Assembly (NCBI GenBank): GCA_963921825.1
Contig: OY997591.1
Span: forward strand, 44,227,825 to 44,291,824
DNA from: Erodium maritimum
Taxonomy: Eukaryota; Streptophyta; Magnoliopsida; Geraniales; Geraniaceae
DNA length: 64,000 nt
Reading direction: 5' to 3'
The notes under the pieces are model-generated. The model was not told the origin of the DNA, ran no database searches, and worked only from the letters and a program-made list of their open reading frames with translations. The position numbers were made by a program, and so were the translations under genes. Of this stretch, positions 31,889 to 45,153 are shown one piece after another. Every line of letters starts with the position of its first letter. Positions within the stretch are counted from its first letter, which is position 1.

Positions 31889-32019
31889 CGCCGAAGATAT
31901 TGAGCAACCGGAGAGACTGAACCAGAACCGCTACAATCATCAACCAAAATGTCGAGAAAGCTGTCCCACGTTGGTACTAGATAATGTCACCAAACACCTC
32001 GATAGGGACGCATCCAAGG
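31889..32019 (+). other. Short backbone stretch between C and D
   Basis: 131 bases of unassigned sequence that, once C and D are removed, joins 25147 on the left to 53170 on the right. No gene or repeat is recognised in it. Its last five bases, CAAGG, are the target duplicate of D. Confidence 0.7.
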
Positions 32020-33984
32020 TGTAAGACCAGCCCCCGGCCGATCCCGATCGAACTGGTGATTTCTAGCGAAAGTTGACTTTCCGCCGGAAAAGTCAACCAA
32101 TGGCTCCGGGAGTCATTCGGGACCTTTCCGGGACCCAAAAAGCTTAGCCGTCGTTACAGTTAGCTTAGTTGGGTCATTTCCTTTCAAATGACACATTTTG
32201 TGAAAAAGTCAAACTCGGGTCAAACTAAGTCGATTTGGAGTTTTAATGAATAATAATAATATGAGCTGAGATATTTGGGGTAGGAGTGGTCCCCACATGG
32301 AAACATGTCCATGTTAGCTTTGAGGGGAAGAAAAGTGGGTTAAAAGACCACTTGGTCCCCACATATGGACAAAATAGAGAGAGATGGGCTGAAGGACGAA
32401 AGGGACATTTCCATCTTAAGGATAAGACCACATGGGGCAACAATTTCAGCATTTTTCCACCATTGGCCGAAAACTATAGCTAGGGAGAGAGAGAAAAATT
32501 CCTCCATTGAAGCTCCATTGAAGCTTGAAGAAGAAGCAAGACAAAGGGAGCTCCTTTAGTTTCATTTCTTCACCAAATCTTCTCAAAAACCTCTTAATCC
32601 TATTCATCTATCCATTTCCAAGGTAAGTGAACTCTAATAATCCAATTTCAATCAATTTGGGGTTATGGGTTTCCATAGAAATTGCATGAAATGGTTAGGT
32701 TTTGAGTTATTGTTGTTAGATGATTGTTTATGAGAAGAAAATGGATGATTTATGTAGAAATCATTTGGGGTTTTGTGTTTTTTTGATGAAACCCACCATG
32801 GGTCTTCTGGAGAATCTAGAAGTAGTTAGGAGCTTGTTGGGAGAAATAAGTATTTTTCCGGCGACCGGAAGTTCGCCGGAGCTCCGGCCGATCGCCGGTA
32901 TCCGGCCACCGTAGGAGGGGATGACCGGCCATGGTCGGCCACCCATGGACCTTGACCGGCCGGTCCGGTCTGGCCACCTACGGCCATGTGTGGCCGTGGG
33001 GCCCACATGGCCGGGTTTTGGTGGTCTCGTAAATTGAACGGTCGTGGGTGAACCCTGGGATGATGTTTTCACACCCGGAACGAATTATGGATATGATTCA
33101 TGAAATTTCGGGAAAAACGTTTAGAAACTTGAAATCCGAATTTAGAACGCTCGGACCTCGGAATCTAATTCCGACAAGTGCGTTGGAACAGGTAAATTAA
33201 TAATTATAGATAGACCCGAAAAGGGAAATTTTAGGAGTCCCGAGGGACATTTTCCCGATTACGGGCAAAATGGGCCTTCCGGGCCCATTTTGACAAATTA
33301 AACAATTGGGGTTAGTTTGGGTATTTCCCTCTTTAAAACCGACCTTGAATGGTTATTAATTCTAGTATTAATTTATGATTCTAGACTTTATTCTTGAACT
33401 CGGAGGAGGAGACTACTAGGCGTTCGTGTGACTAAGCGTTCGGAAAGCACTTGAGGTAGGGAAGAGTAGTAAATTCCGCCTTTAATTAAAGAATGTTAAT
33501 AATATGCATATAGGACGTTAATAACCGGTAAAGTCTTAGCTTGCATATAGGATGTGATTAACTAGAATAACCGCTTTCAATTATCGGAATTGCAGTGCTG
33601 TAGAATCACATGTGGCCATGTCGAGCCTTAGGATTGATTGATTGGTGTGTTTGATTGTGGTTAATGGTCCTTAAATGTCGGTGCATAGTATATCCTTTAG
33701 TTAATCTAAGAATCATATTGAACTATATGAATTATGATGAATGTGATATGAATGGTTGCTTCGTGACATGATTGGTTGAATGAATGTCTAGAATGTGATA
33801 TGGTTGTGCCTTGTGATATGATCGGGTGAATGATAGACCGATTTGGTATGCTTGGTAAGTGTGTCGGTAAGTTGTGTTGGTATAATGAGTTCCGTGTAAC
33901 ATGTTTGGTATGGTATTGTGTGGTGTGACTTGTACCCGTGCGACGGGAAGATACCCGACCGAGGTGTGTGCCGGTCCGGTATGC

Positions 33985-34235
33985 TTGCATGAGACTTACC
34001 ACGACGTGTGTTTCCGGGAAGACCGATGGTGCATTCCGGTATGTTGTATTGCTTATTACCCCGATGTGTGTTTCCGGGAAGACCGATGGTGCATTCCGGT
34101 ATGTTGTATTGCTTAATACCCCGATGTGCGTTTCCGGGAAGACCGATGTGTGTTTCCGGTATATCGTTTCCGGGAAGACTGACGTGCTTTTCCAGGAAGA
34201 CCGATGTGCGTTTCTGGTACATTGTTTCACCCTGT
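33985..34235 (+). repeat. Tandem repeat in D LTR, about 65-base units
   Basis: Two almost identical units (CCCCGATGTGTGTTTCCGGG through the TATGTTGTATTGCTTA part) plus shorter variants. The array continues after insert E at 37085-37300, with CTAGACCGATGGGTATTCCG units, and has counterparts at about 44690-45090 in the 3' LTR. Confidence 0.85.
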
Positions 34236-34257
34236 TGTTGTGTGTTCCGAAAAGAAA

Positions 34258-37053
34258 TGTCACGCCCCAAATTCAGTAGAACGTTTAAAACAATAAAATC
34301 ACTTTCAAACCTTTTAAATGAATCACTTTAAAACCACCATTTAGTTAATCAAAATAATAATTTACAACTCAAAAGTATGTCCCAACAGCGGACAAAATAC
34401 AAGGCGTACGTCGCTAGACTCAAAAAGGAAACCCGGACTCCCGCTCCTTGCTCTTCAAGCTTCGAGAGCTCACCTAGTCCGTCCCGCGACCAGTACCTAT
34501 AGGAAAAGCAGCTAGGGGTGAGCGTTCGCTCACCACCACGGATAACAGACTGACTACGGCATACTTAGCAGAACATGCCGGAAACAACAACAACAACCCC
34601 AAACACCGGGGACTACTATTAATTTCTTCAACCGACTCAACACTCGGACACGTAATGTAGACCCGACACAACGATTACGACTTCCTCCAAGGACACGAAA
34701 GATAACCACGCCACACCCAAGATCACAAAGGATCGCACACCAAACAAGATAGCAGAGGATCGCAATCTAGCTACTCAGTCCCCACGCACTTTTCCCAACA
34801 CGACGGTTGGATCAGGCGGTCGACCTGTCCCACTTTTCCCGACACGTAGTCGGAACAGGCGGTCGACCTGTCACCACCACGCACGCGTTGCCAAAACCCC
34901 TTTACTCTCAGGCGGGCCCCCTACCTCGTCTGAACATGCATACGCGCGCGATCACGGGACCCCCATTATTATGAGGCGGGCCCCCAACCTGAGGTAATCA
35001 CAATCACAACCACAAGCAAAGTTCAACCGACAGCAACAACACAGGTTTAACACTTCACAGGCACTCATGGCCACCCAAGGCACCAACGGTAAAACACGGG
35101 TTCAAGAACCCCACGGGCACTCATGGCCACCCAAGACACCAACGATAAAACACGGGTTCCACAACCCCACAGGCACTCATGGTCACCCGAGACACACCAA
35201 CGGTAAAAATACGGGTTTAACAACCCCACGGGCACTCATGACCACCCACGACACACCAACAGTAAAATACGGGCTCTCATGGCCACCCAAGACACAAACA
35301 GTAAAGTACGGGCTCTCATGGCCACCTAAGACACAAACAGTAAAGTACGGCTCTCATGGCCACCCAAGACACAAACTAAACAATCAACCTCCGGGCATAA
35401 CCAAATGCCTCCAGTAATTCTAATATCGATAAGTTCACTGCTCCTACGACACTACTAAGTGTCACATGCATTTCTATTGTTCGATACGTTCCCGTATCAT
35501 ACGACACCACCCGATGTCGCCTGCCTTTCTATTATTCGATAAACTTACTTAACCCACGACACCCAAGTGTCACATGCATTTCTACTGTTAACTTTCCCTA
35601 GTCAGGGTCGAGATCCGGCTACTTTTCCCTACCTCGTATGCTTTCCCCAAAAGCTCACAATCAAACTCCGGCGTGATCTCGATCACTCGCCTAGCTTTCC
35701 CTTTCCTCTATCGGTGGCACGATCTAAAAAGAACACAATTTAACACACTTTTAAGTTCAAAGACATAAACTGAATTTTAATGAACTTGACGCCCAAAAGT
35801 AACCCCGACAATGTCGATCACTCTCAAACTTCCCAATTACTCGACATTGTCGATAATGGACCCGGAAAGGCCCGTTTCGCCCGACCCGGCGAATCTGCCC
35901 GAGATTGGAAAACGTCCTTCCGGGGCTCCAAAATTCCCGTTTTCATTTCTACGGTCTTAGAATAATTCAAGGGTTCCTATGCACTCGACGGAATCAAATT
36001 CCGACTTCCGAGTAATTTAATTCGCGTTTAAAGTTTCTAAACCCGTCAATTACAACTTTTACAATTTAAATCCAAATTCCAATCCGGTGTGGATTAACGC
36101 CTTGGGGAACGTCCTAAACCACCCGAACACAAAAACCCGTGACCCGGGCACGTGGGCCCCACACGAACATAATGGGAAAATTCCCTTTTCGCCCCAAAAC
36201 GTTCCTAACGAACCCCAAACCTCAACCATTCATCTTTAAACCAATCTTAAATAAAACCCAACCTTAATCAAACCGTTTAAACTCAAACCCTAAAATTCAA
36301 ACGTACCAAAACGAGAATCGAATAGGTTCTCACCGTAGGGAATGACGATGGGAGCTCGATTCTTCAACCGTTGAGACGATCTGTCGGTCGGACGTTCGGG
36401 AAAATCGACAAAACCCAACTCCTCTCTTCTTTCTCTCCTTCCCTTTCTCTCTCTTCTTTCTCTCTCTTCTCCATCTCCCTTTTCTGTTTTTGGCCGAGAC
36501 ACTCAACATCTCTTTCTTTTATTTTGTTTTAAAAACAAACCAAACCTCTTAATTACAAACTACACCTCATTCTTCTTTTTTTGTTTTGTTCAAAGTTACC
36601 TAACACCACCACTTGTGTGACAAGTGGCAAGTGGGTCCCACCCCTTTAAACAAAATATCTTGTAGATATTTTTCTGTCAGATTCGCGAAATTCGGCCCTC
36701 TCGGGCCTGGAACGGGCACTTTTTCCAAGAAATTACGAAACTTCATGGGCTACAAGGAAACGGTTCAACTAAGACTGATGTGATGACGGCTAAGCTTTTT
36801 GGATCCAAAAAGGAACTCGAACGGACCAAAACGTCGCTCGGTTGACTTTTCCAGCGAAAAGCCAACCTTTCCCAAATTGGTCAGAAAGTTGCCCTGAGTC
36901 CCCCGGAACTCACTTTGGTCGATTTTGGGGTCAACTTAAGTCTGGTATGACCCTCAGGGTCAAATTTAGGTTCATTTAAGTGTTTGTCCAAATTTTTTAA
37001 ATTTTCCCATTTTTCGCCGATTTGACTGGCGTTGACCGAGAGTGGTTCTTACA
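34258..37053 (-). mobile_element. E: solo LTR of the A family, minus strand, TSD AGAAA
   Basis: 2796 bases starting TGTCACGCCCC and ending GGTTCTTACA, the reverse complement of the A-family LTR, with AGAAA at 34253-34257 and 37054-37058. Includes the minisatellite (about 35058-35395), the GGTGAGCG hairpin (34517-34534) and the W-box region at its right end. It interrupts the tandem repeat of the D LTR and is therefore younger than D. Confidence 0.94.
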
Positions 37054-37875
37054 AGAAATCTAGAGAGATGGGTATTCCGGTAGGATGTACAAATTGTTTC
37101 ATCTCGATGTTGTGTGTTCCGGGAAGACATCTAGACCGATGGGTATTCCGGTACGATGTACATATTGTTTCACCCCGATGTTGTGTGTTCCGGGAAGACA
37201 TCTAGACCGAGGGTGTATTCCGGTCTGATGTACTTGTTTCACCCCGATGTTGTGTGTTCCGGGAAGATATCTAGACCGAGGTGGTATTCCGGTACGATAT
37301 GTTGAGTTGCGTGTATGGATCGGAGTATCCCGATGTACTTGTCTTGTGTTCGTGTCATGTTGGATTCGAGTGATGTTCGCAGTAGAAGTCACTGTATAAT
37401 GTTATGTTGGTTATATGTTTTCTTAGCTTGGTTCTACGGTCGATAACGTTGGGTTCCTGTTGGTTTCTATTCGTGTTGTTTTCTATTAGTAAGTCGTTAT
37501 TGATCGAGTAGTTGTGGTAACAGAGCGGAAGTCCATCCCCTTTACTACTTTTTCCAACTGAGCGAAAGCTCACCCCCTTTGTTTTTACTGTTTTACAGGT
37601 TTCGATGGTGAGTCGGTGTAGAGGACGTCTTAGAGCTCGGGAGCTCATCGAGAGTCCGAGAGTTTATATTTTAGTAGAGACGTACTATGTTTTTTAACTA
37701 TACCTTGTATTCAGTTATTGGTATTTGAGCGTTGACTCGTAGTATTTTATTGTTGACTTGGAACTAATTTTTGGAGTTTTAAATTCGTAAATTTCTTTTT
37801 ATTATTATTATTGTTTTATTCTCTTTTAGTTCAGGTCTCGAGTCCGGTCAAAGCCGGACTTGGGGAGAGACAATT

Positions 37876-37891
37876 TGGTATCAGAGCCTGG
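37876..37891 (+). promoter_or_regulatory. Primer binding site of D
   Basis: TGGTATCAGAGCCTGG, three bases after the LTR end; initiator tRNA-Met type. It is the best preserved primer site in the window. Confidence 0.88.
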
Positions 37892-38931
37892 TTTTTCAAA
37901 ACTTCGGACCGTACGTCAATTAGGTGGGTAGAGTTAAGTCGTTAGGAGTCGAGTTGTCGGTCACGCAAATCGGAAATGTCCTACGTGTAGATCCGAGACG
38001 ACGAGAGTCTCGGGTAGTGCACTACTTGTTTGTGTTGTACCTTGTAGTGGGTTTTGCCATGTGCCTTGGTTGAACTGTTGTGCCGATCGATTGAGATCGA
38101 GATTGACTTATTGTTGTGCTGTGTGCCTTGGTTGAAATGGTATGCCGATCGATCGAGATCGAGGTTGACTTAGCGAGTGATGCTCGAGCTGTTTTATGAC
38201 TGGTTGGTCTTGAGTCAGTGATCGTTTATTGGGTTGCCGCCTTGGTCGACCGTTTATTGATTGGTTAAACTTGAAGGGTTGACTTGTTCGGGTGGTACTC
38301 GTGTGATTACCGAGAACCGAGGTGAATCATTTGTGGTGACTATTGTATGCGGTGATTGTGTTGAGTGCTTCATGCAAGATGTGAATCGAATGTCCCGCGC
38401 AAGCGGATGGTTAGTAGAATTTTCAAACGGGTCATGCCCAAATTTCTGCAAAACTGAAGTCTTTGCACCATCACGGGCTGACTCAGGGGTGCCACTGTAG
38501 TCGAACGTGATAAAAGGATGTCAAGTGGTTACAACGTAATTCGGGGACACCTGAATCGGGTTGTAACGACAAGATATCGACATGAATGTTATGTTAGAAA
38601 GAGATAGTGTTGAGGACCCTGAAACCGAGTTGAGGTTTGCACTTGTGGAGTAAATTGACATTGAGACTTCTGTTGAATTACTAAAACGTGAATTGTGGAA
38701 TGTGTGACAATTGTGTGGAATAGTTGAACTGTGTGGTTGATTTTATGGGACGCACAAGTGTGCGGGTTCCGTGGTTGTGTGAAACTGGTGATAACTATGA
38801 TAAGAGTATACTTGCTATTGATTTGAGTATGACCTTGTAAAACGTGTGTGAAGACCAATATGTTAAGTGCTCCGCTTTATAAGAAATTAAGAACCTGAAC
38901 ATGTGCGTTATCCGTGCAACAAATATACGAC
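37892..38931 (+). other. Leader of D
   Basis: No gene. A near-duplicate GTGCCTTGGTTGAA...GCCGATCGAT...GAGATCGA occurs at about 38058-38105 and 38120-38170. The conserved stem-loop block with arms GTTACAAC/GTTGTAAC is at 38528-38567. Confidence 0.65.
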
Positions 38932-40364
38932 ATGATGCCTACTTACGTACCACGAGGCACTAGCAGCCGGCCAGTTTGGGGCCGAGGGCAGCCACCTGCC
39001 ATTGGGTCGGCAGGGGCAACCAGTGCCCAAGGTGACTACACTGAGGAGCACGTGAGAGATAATGCAGGACCGTTAGGTCTACAGCCCCGAGGTCCACCGG
39101 TCGCAGAGCCGACCCTTACGACCACTCTGGAGGAGCTGGTTCGCACCAATCAGAGTTTAGCGATGATTATCACCCAGCGAGAGGCTGTGACCTCGACACC
39201 AGAGACTGTGCCGCTGCCACTACAGCTGCTGCTATGAGGCCGAGTCAGGCTGATGGATACACGGCCCAGGCGCTGAGAGATCTTCTCAGGCTGGGTACCC
39301 CTATCTTTTGCGGGGAGCCAGATCCTGAGGCAGTCGAGAGATGGCTAGAGCAGATCACCCGCAACTTAGATACATCGGGGATCGTGGATGGCCACATGAG
39401 AGTGTCCTTTGCAACATTTTAGCTGAAGGATGATGCATATCATTGGTGGAAACGCTAATAGATCAGGATTGGAGAGGATTTCCAGTTGTTTGGAAGGCAG
39501 TTCCTAGAGCAGTATTTCTCGAGATGACAGACACCAGCAGTTCCTGGAGCTACGTTAGAGCGGGATGACTCTATCGGAGTATGAGGTGAGGTTCACCTCA
39601 TTGTCCCGTTTCGCACTGAAGATGGTGCAGACCGAGGAGCGTCGTTGTAGGTGATTCGAGGGGGACTCATCCCGTCGATCGTGGATCGAGTCACCGCCTT
39701 AAGGATTGAGGTGTACACTGAGCTAGTAGATCAGGCACTGGCAATGGAACGACACTTCCGAGAGATTGCCCGAGTACGGGAGTGTAGGCCGAGACCGAGT
39801 GACTTTGTGAGGCCGATTGAGGGCCGCGATCCGAGGAGGCAGAGGACCTCGGGATCTTTTCAGACATAGACCCAGTCTAGAGGGATACGACATGTGGGAG
39901 CAGCGGCGTCCGTGGGACCTGTTCCGTTAGAGCGGTTGTGCTCCTTGTGCAGGCAGTTGGGATATCTGGCCCGAGATTGCCCGAGGAGCAGTGGGCCTAC
40001 AGCTCGCCCAACGGGTCATCCGACGAGGTTCGAGGGGAGGCCGCGTGATGATGAGAGGACATGCTACCAGTGCGACCGACTAGGACACATCTCCACTATG
40101 TGTCCCGACCTTGTTGGAGTGATGACAGTGCCGCGACCACAACCACGACAGACTCAGGCGCCGAGAGGCCCGCAACAGGCAGCGAGTGCGCTGGCCCAGA
40201 GACAACAACAGAGGGTTCCCCAGCAAATGACACTTCCACCACCCCCAAGAGGAGGACCTCATGCACCGCAGGGCCGATTTTACGCGATTGCCGGTTCCCG
40301 AGCTGAGGGACATGATCCCGATCATGAGATCGCTCAGAGTACGTGCTTACCATTTAAATTTTGA
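38932..40364 (+). pseudogene. gag of D, broken
   Basis: Start at ATG 38932 (MMPTYVPRGTSSRP). Open to about 39236, then a frameshift into a second frame with LRLGTPIFCGEPDPEAVERWLEQ, three stops (near 39420 and 39457-39462), an internal damaged stretch, and an open tail to 40364. Two zinc knuckles are seen: CSLCRQLGYLARDC, with Tyr in the His position, and an intact CYQCDRLGHISTMC. A Gln/Pro-rich tail follows. Same gag family as A but clearly diverged. Confidence 0.85.
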
Positions 40365-41835
40365 ATGTCGTTTATTTGATATGGGAATGCCCCTCTTGTT
40401 TATTTCTTCGTGATTGTCGAATGTTGGGACGGAAATTAGAGCCGTTAAGCCCACCCCGTGCCTTGGCACGGCGGTTGAGGGTGATTGTGATGTCGACTAG
40501 TGTTAGTCGTGAAGGTGGAAGTAGAGTAACATACCGCCATTTTCTTAATGACCCTTCCGTACTGGATTTTCTTTCTTCGAGTGTGATGAGAGAGTTATGA
40601 GAACCGAATTGTGAGGTATCGAATGTTCATCGATTGTTGTCAGCGACGAGTGCCCGAGCGGCGAGGGGTCACATCAGTTACAGTACGCAGTCAGACCGGT
40701 CAGGGGAGGTGGCCGAGTGGCGATGAGATCAGAGTAGCGCAGCGGGAGCGTGGTGGGTCCATAACCCACAGGCGTCGCACTCTTCCGTTCTCTCCTACAC
40801 TTGCTGAGAAGTTAGTCCTAAGAGTAGAGCCTTTGAGACGACCTTTGTGTTTTGACGCCCCAATTACCACTGATGAGGTTTGACAAGTGTATGCCGTACG
40901 TATGAGAGTAGAGTAGTGTGCATTTTCCCTAGAGTCTTTCCCAGAGGAGCTGATCAGATTGCCGCCAGTTCACGAGGCCGAGTTCGGGATTGACCTGAGA
41001 CCAAGGACGACGCCGATATCCATGGCCCGTACAGATTCACGCCAGCAGAGTGGACCGAACCGAAGCGTCAGTTCGAAGAGCCCGAGAGAAGAGGTTATCT
41101 GTCCGAGCATATCGCCATGGAGGACGCAGCACTCCTAGTGAAGAAGAAGAATGGAACGCAGAAGAGATGTATAGACCATCGGGAGCTGGACCGGATCACG
41201 GTGAAGAACCGATACTAAATGCCCATACAATAGAGTTTTAGAAGAAAACTTTCAGCGAAGACGACGCCAAAGACCGTGAGCATGTAGCAGACCGAGGGAA
41301 GTCGTTCGTGCAGTGTAGTGGTAAAGACGACGAGTTGCGAGAGTCACATCATTCGCGTCTTACGATACAGACGGGTATCACCGAGAAGTACCGCGACATC
41401 AGGCGACGTTACCGGGGGAGCAGGATGCGGAGCACGGGCGCATAGCTCGTATCGACGCGTATCAATTGTCAACAAATGAGGGCCGAGCGCCAGCGTCCCG
41501 CGAGGACTAGTACGACCACTACGAATGCACGGTAGAAGTGAGAGCACCTCACGATGGAGTCCGGAAACAGTTAGTCGAGTGCGACTACCACTAAGCTTTC
41601 AGGCCAGTAACAAGATGGCACCGTACGAAGCATTGTATGGTCGGTCGGATGAAATTGCCAATTCGGGGCAGAGATAAGGGTTAAGAATTGACCCTGTTCT
41701 TTCTGAGTTGTTCGAGAGACGATTGAGGATCGCGCGGATCATACGTGGTTAGGGACCGCGCAGAGTCGACATGGAAGCGCGAGGATGAGGTGCGCGCAAA
41801 GTACCCAAAACCGTTCAATCCTTGAGAAGACGGTG
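40365..41835 (+). pseudogene. pol remnants of D (PR, RT start, IN, chromodomain end)
   Basis: Only fragments remain, in correct order and in several frames. The protease C-terminal part (LAEKLVLRVEPLRRPL) is near 40800-40880. The RT N-terminal part, aligned to A at about 3400-3665, is near 40940-41215. The integrase zinc region (GAGTCACATCATTCGCGTCT, as in A near 4965) is near 41338-41440. The MAPYEALYGRS piece is near 41614, and a REDEVRAKYPKPF chromodomain end is near 41780-41820. RT catalytic palm, RNase H and the integrase core are deleted. Confidence 0.82.
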
Positions 41836-42662
41836 AATGAAGTGTCTTCATTAATGTGGAGATATGGATCAAATGAGGTTTAATTGGTTCGATTAATGGT
41901 ATGTGAACAAGTGTTGTAGGTAAGTCCGATATCACTGGTTGGGTAACCTTTTGATGATCGATCGTGACTGTGTGTTACCTCTTGTTGAGTGTTGTCATGT
42001 TAATGTCAGACTTGTTGAGTGCTTCTAGGTACGCCTGCCTTCCGACTAGGTGTCGGTAAAATGTGCTATGGTTCCTTGTTGAGGTGCACCTGCCTTCCGA
42101 CTAAGTGTCGAAAAAAAATGAGCTTTTGTTCCCGACCGTGCAGTAAGTATGAGATCCAATGTCATGATGGATGCATTTGCGTGTTACTCCCTTGTATTAT
42201 TGTGTGTGATTGATCGTGACATGACCGTGTTTGAGTTCCAGTGTGAATTGTCCGAGTAACAATTACCAAGTGGGTAATTGAAGAAACGTGTCTGTGTGAT
42301 GGTTCCGGATTGGGTTCGATTTGAGAGATGTTCTGGTAAGATACCTATACCGACTGAAAATTCCGGTATAGAATGTCAAGACCGATGATGTGTGTACTGG
42401 TGCGATATATATACCGACGGAGGATTCCGGTATAGCATATCTAGACCGATACTGTGTGTTTCAGTGTATATTGGTAATAATAGACTGAGTGTATTTACTC
42501 GGTGACTCTTTGATACATGGTCTGAGTGGAAACATTGAGAAATTGTGAATTGTCGAGCAGGGCTGTTTTCACACGATAATTGTGGCGTTTGGGTAAGTAG
42601 TGTGATCGAGTGAGGTATAGTTAACTGAGTTACGTTCATTTTAAATTTTGAGGACGAAATTA
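41836..42662 (+). other. Non-coding 3' part of D
   Basis: Between the chromodomain remnant and the purine tract. It includes a short duplication around CTGCCTTCCGACTA(G/A)GTGTCG (about 42029 and 42089) and CCGGTATAG-containing repeats like those of B at about 42330-42450. No gene is supported. The purine tract TTTTAAGGGGGTAGAT is at 42663-42678. Confidence 0.6.
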
Positions 42663-45153
42663 TTTTAAGGGGGTAGATTGTAAGAACCGCCCCCGGCCGA
42701 TCCCGGTGGAACCGGTGATTTCTAGCGAAAGTTGACTTTCCGTTGGAAAAGTCAACCGATGACTCTGGGAGTCATTCAGGACCTCTCGGGACCCAAATAA
42801 CTTAGCTGTCGTCACGGTTAGCTTAGTTGGGCCATTTCCTTTCAAATGACACCTTTTGTGAAAAAGTAAACCTCGGGTCAAACTAAGTCGATTTGGAGTT
42901 TTAACGAATAAAAATAATATGAGCTGAGTTATTTTGGGTAGGAGTGGTCCCCACATGGACACATGTTCATGTTAGCTTAGAGGGGAAGAAAAGTGGGTTG
43001 AAAGACCACTTGGTCCCCACATATGGACAAAATAGAGAGAGATGGGCTAAGGACCAAAATGACATTTCCACCTTGAGGATAAGACCACATGGGGCAACAA
43101 TTTCAGCATTTTTCCACCATTGGCCGAACACTATAGCTAGAGAGAGAGAGAGAAAAATTCCTCCATTAAAGCTCCATTGAAGCTTGAAGAAGAAGCAAGA
43201 TAAAGGGAGCTACTTTAGTAGCATTTCTTCACCAAATCTTCTCAAAAACCTCTTAATCCCATTCATCTATCCATTTCCAAGGTAATTGTACTCTAATAAT
43301 CTACTTTCACTCAATTTGGGATTATGGGTTTCCATAGGAATTGCATGAAATGGTTAGGTTTTGAGTATTGTTGTTAGATGATTGTTTATGAGAAGAAAAT
43401 GAATGATTTATGTAGAAATCATTTGGGGTTTTGTGTTTTTTTTTTATGAAACCCACCAAGTTCTTGAAACTTTGGATTGTTTGAGGTGAAATTTGAAGTT
43501 CTAAAGCTTAAAAATGGTGTCGTGGAGAATCTAGAACTAGTTAGGAGCTTGTTGGGAGAAATAAGTATTTTTCCAGCGACCGGAGGTTCGCCGGAGCTCC
43601 GGCTGATCACCGGTATCCGGCCACCGTAGGAGGGGATGACCGGCCATGGTCGGCCATCCATGTACCTTGACCGGCCGATCCGGTCTGGCCACCCACGGCC
43701 ATGTGTGGCCGTGGGGCCCACATGGCCGGGTTTTGGTGGTCTCGTAAATTGAACGGTCGTGGGTGAACCCCGGGACAATGTTTTCACACCCGAAACGAAT
43801 TATGGATATGATTCATGAAATTTCGGGAAAAACGTTTAGAAACTTGAAATGCGAATTTAGAACGCTCGGACCTCGGAATCTAATTTCGACAAGTGTGTTG
43901 GAACAAGTAAATTAATAATGATATATAGACCCGAAAAGGGAAATTTTAGGAGTCCCGAGGGACGTTTTCCTGATTACGGGCAAATTGAACAATTGGGGTT
44001 AGTTTGGGTATTTCCCTCTTTAAAACCGACCTTGAAAGTTTATTAATTATAGTATTAATTTATGATTCTAGACTTTATTCTCTAGCTCGGAGGAGGAGAC
44101 TACTAGGTGTTCTTGTGACTAAGCGTTCGGAAAGCACTTGAGGTAGGGAAGGGTAGTAAATTCCGCTTTTAATTAGAGAATGTTAATAGTATGCATATAG
44201 AACGTTAATAACCGGTAAAGTCTTAGCTTGCATATAGGCTGTGATTAACTAGAATAACCGCTTTCAATTATGGGACTTGACGTGCTGTAGAATCACATGT
44301 GGTCATGTCGAGCCGTAGGATTGATTGATGGTCGTGTTTGATTGTGGTTAATGGTCCTTAAATGCCGGTGCATAGTATATCCTTTGGTTAATCTAAGAAT
44401 CATATTGAACTATATGAATTATGATGAATGTGATATGAATGGTTGCTTCGTGACATGATTGGTTGAATGAATTTGTAGAATGTGATATGGTTGTGCCTTG
44501 TGATATGATCGGGTGAATGATAGACCGATTTGGTATGCTTGGTAAGTGTGTCGGTAAGTTGTGTTGGTATAATGAGTTCCGTGTAACATGTTTGGTATGG
44601 TATTGTGTGGTGTGACTTATACCCGTGCGACGGGAAGATACCCGACCGAGGTGTGTGCCGGTCCGGTATACTTACATGAGACTTACCCCGACGTGTGTTT
44701 CCGAGAAGACCAATGGCTTATTCTGGTATGTTGTATTGCTTATTACCCTGATGTGTGTTTCCGGTATATTGTTTACCCCGATGTGCATTTCCGGGAAGAC
44801 CGATGTGCGTTTCCGGTATATTGTTTCACCCCGATGCTGTGTGTTCCGGGAAGACATCTAGACCAATGGGTATTCCGGTACGATGTACATATTGTTTCAC
44901 CCCGATGCTGTGTGTTCGGGGAAGACATCTAGACCGATAGGTATTCCGGTACGATGTACATATTGTTTCACCCCGATCCTGTGTGTTCTGGGAAAAGATC
45001 TAGACCGAGGTTGTATTCCGGTCTGATGTACTTGTTTCACCCCGATGCTGTGTGTTCTGGGAAGATATCTAGACCGAGGTGGTATCCCGGTACGATATGT
45101 TGAGTTGCGTGTGTGGATCGGAGTATCCCGGTGTACTTGTCTTGTGTTCGTGT

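Larger units (their letters stand above)
32020..37872 (+). repeat. 5' LTR of D, split by solo LTR E
   Basis: LTR sequence at 32020-34257 and 37059-37872 (about 3.05 kb in total), colinear with the 3' LTR starting at 42679. It includes an inverted W-box pair near its left end (GTTGACTTTCC...GGAAAAGTCAAC), CCGGGAAGACCGATG-type tandem repeats (33985-34235 and 37085-37300), and the GAGC-GAAA-GCTC hairpin at 37560-37571 before TTTTACAG/GT. Confidence 0.9.

Noticed and set aside
33706-34270. Minus-strand frames of 160-185 codons in the D LTR
   Set aside because: They follow the CCGGGAAGAC tandem repeat and are not kept in the 3' LTR copy.
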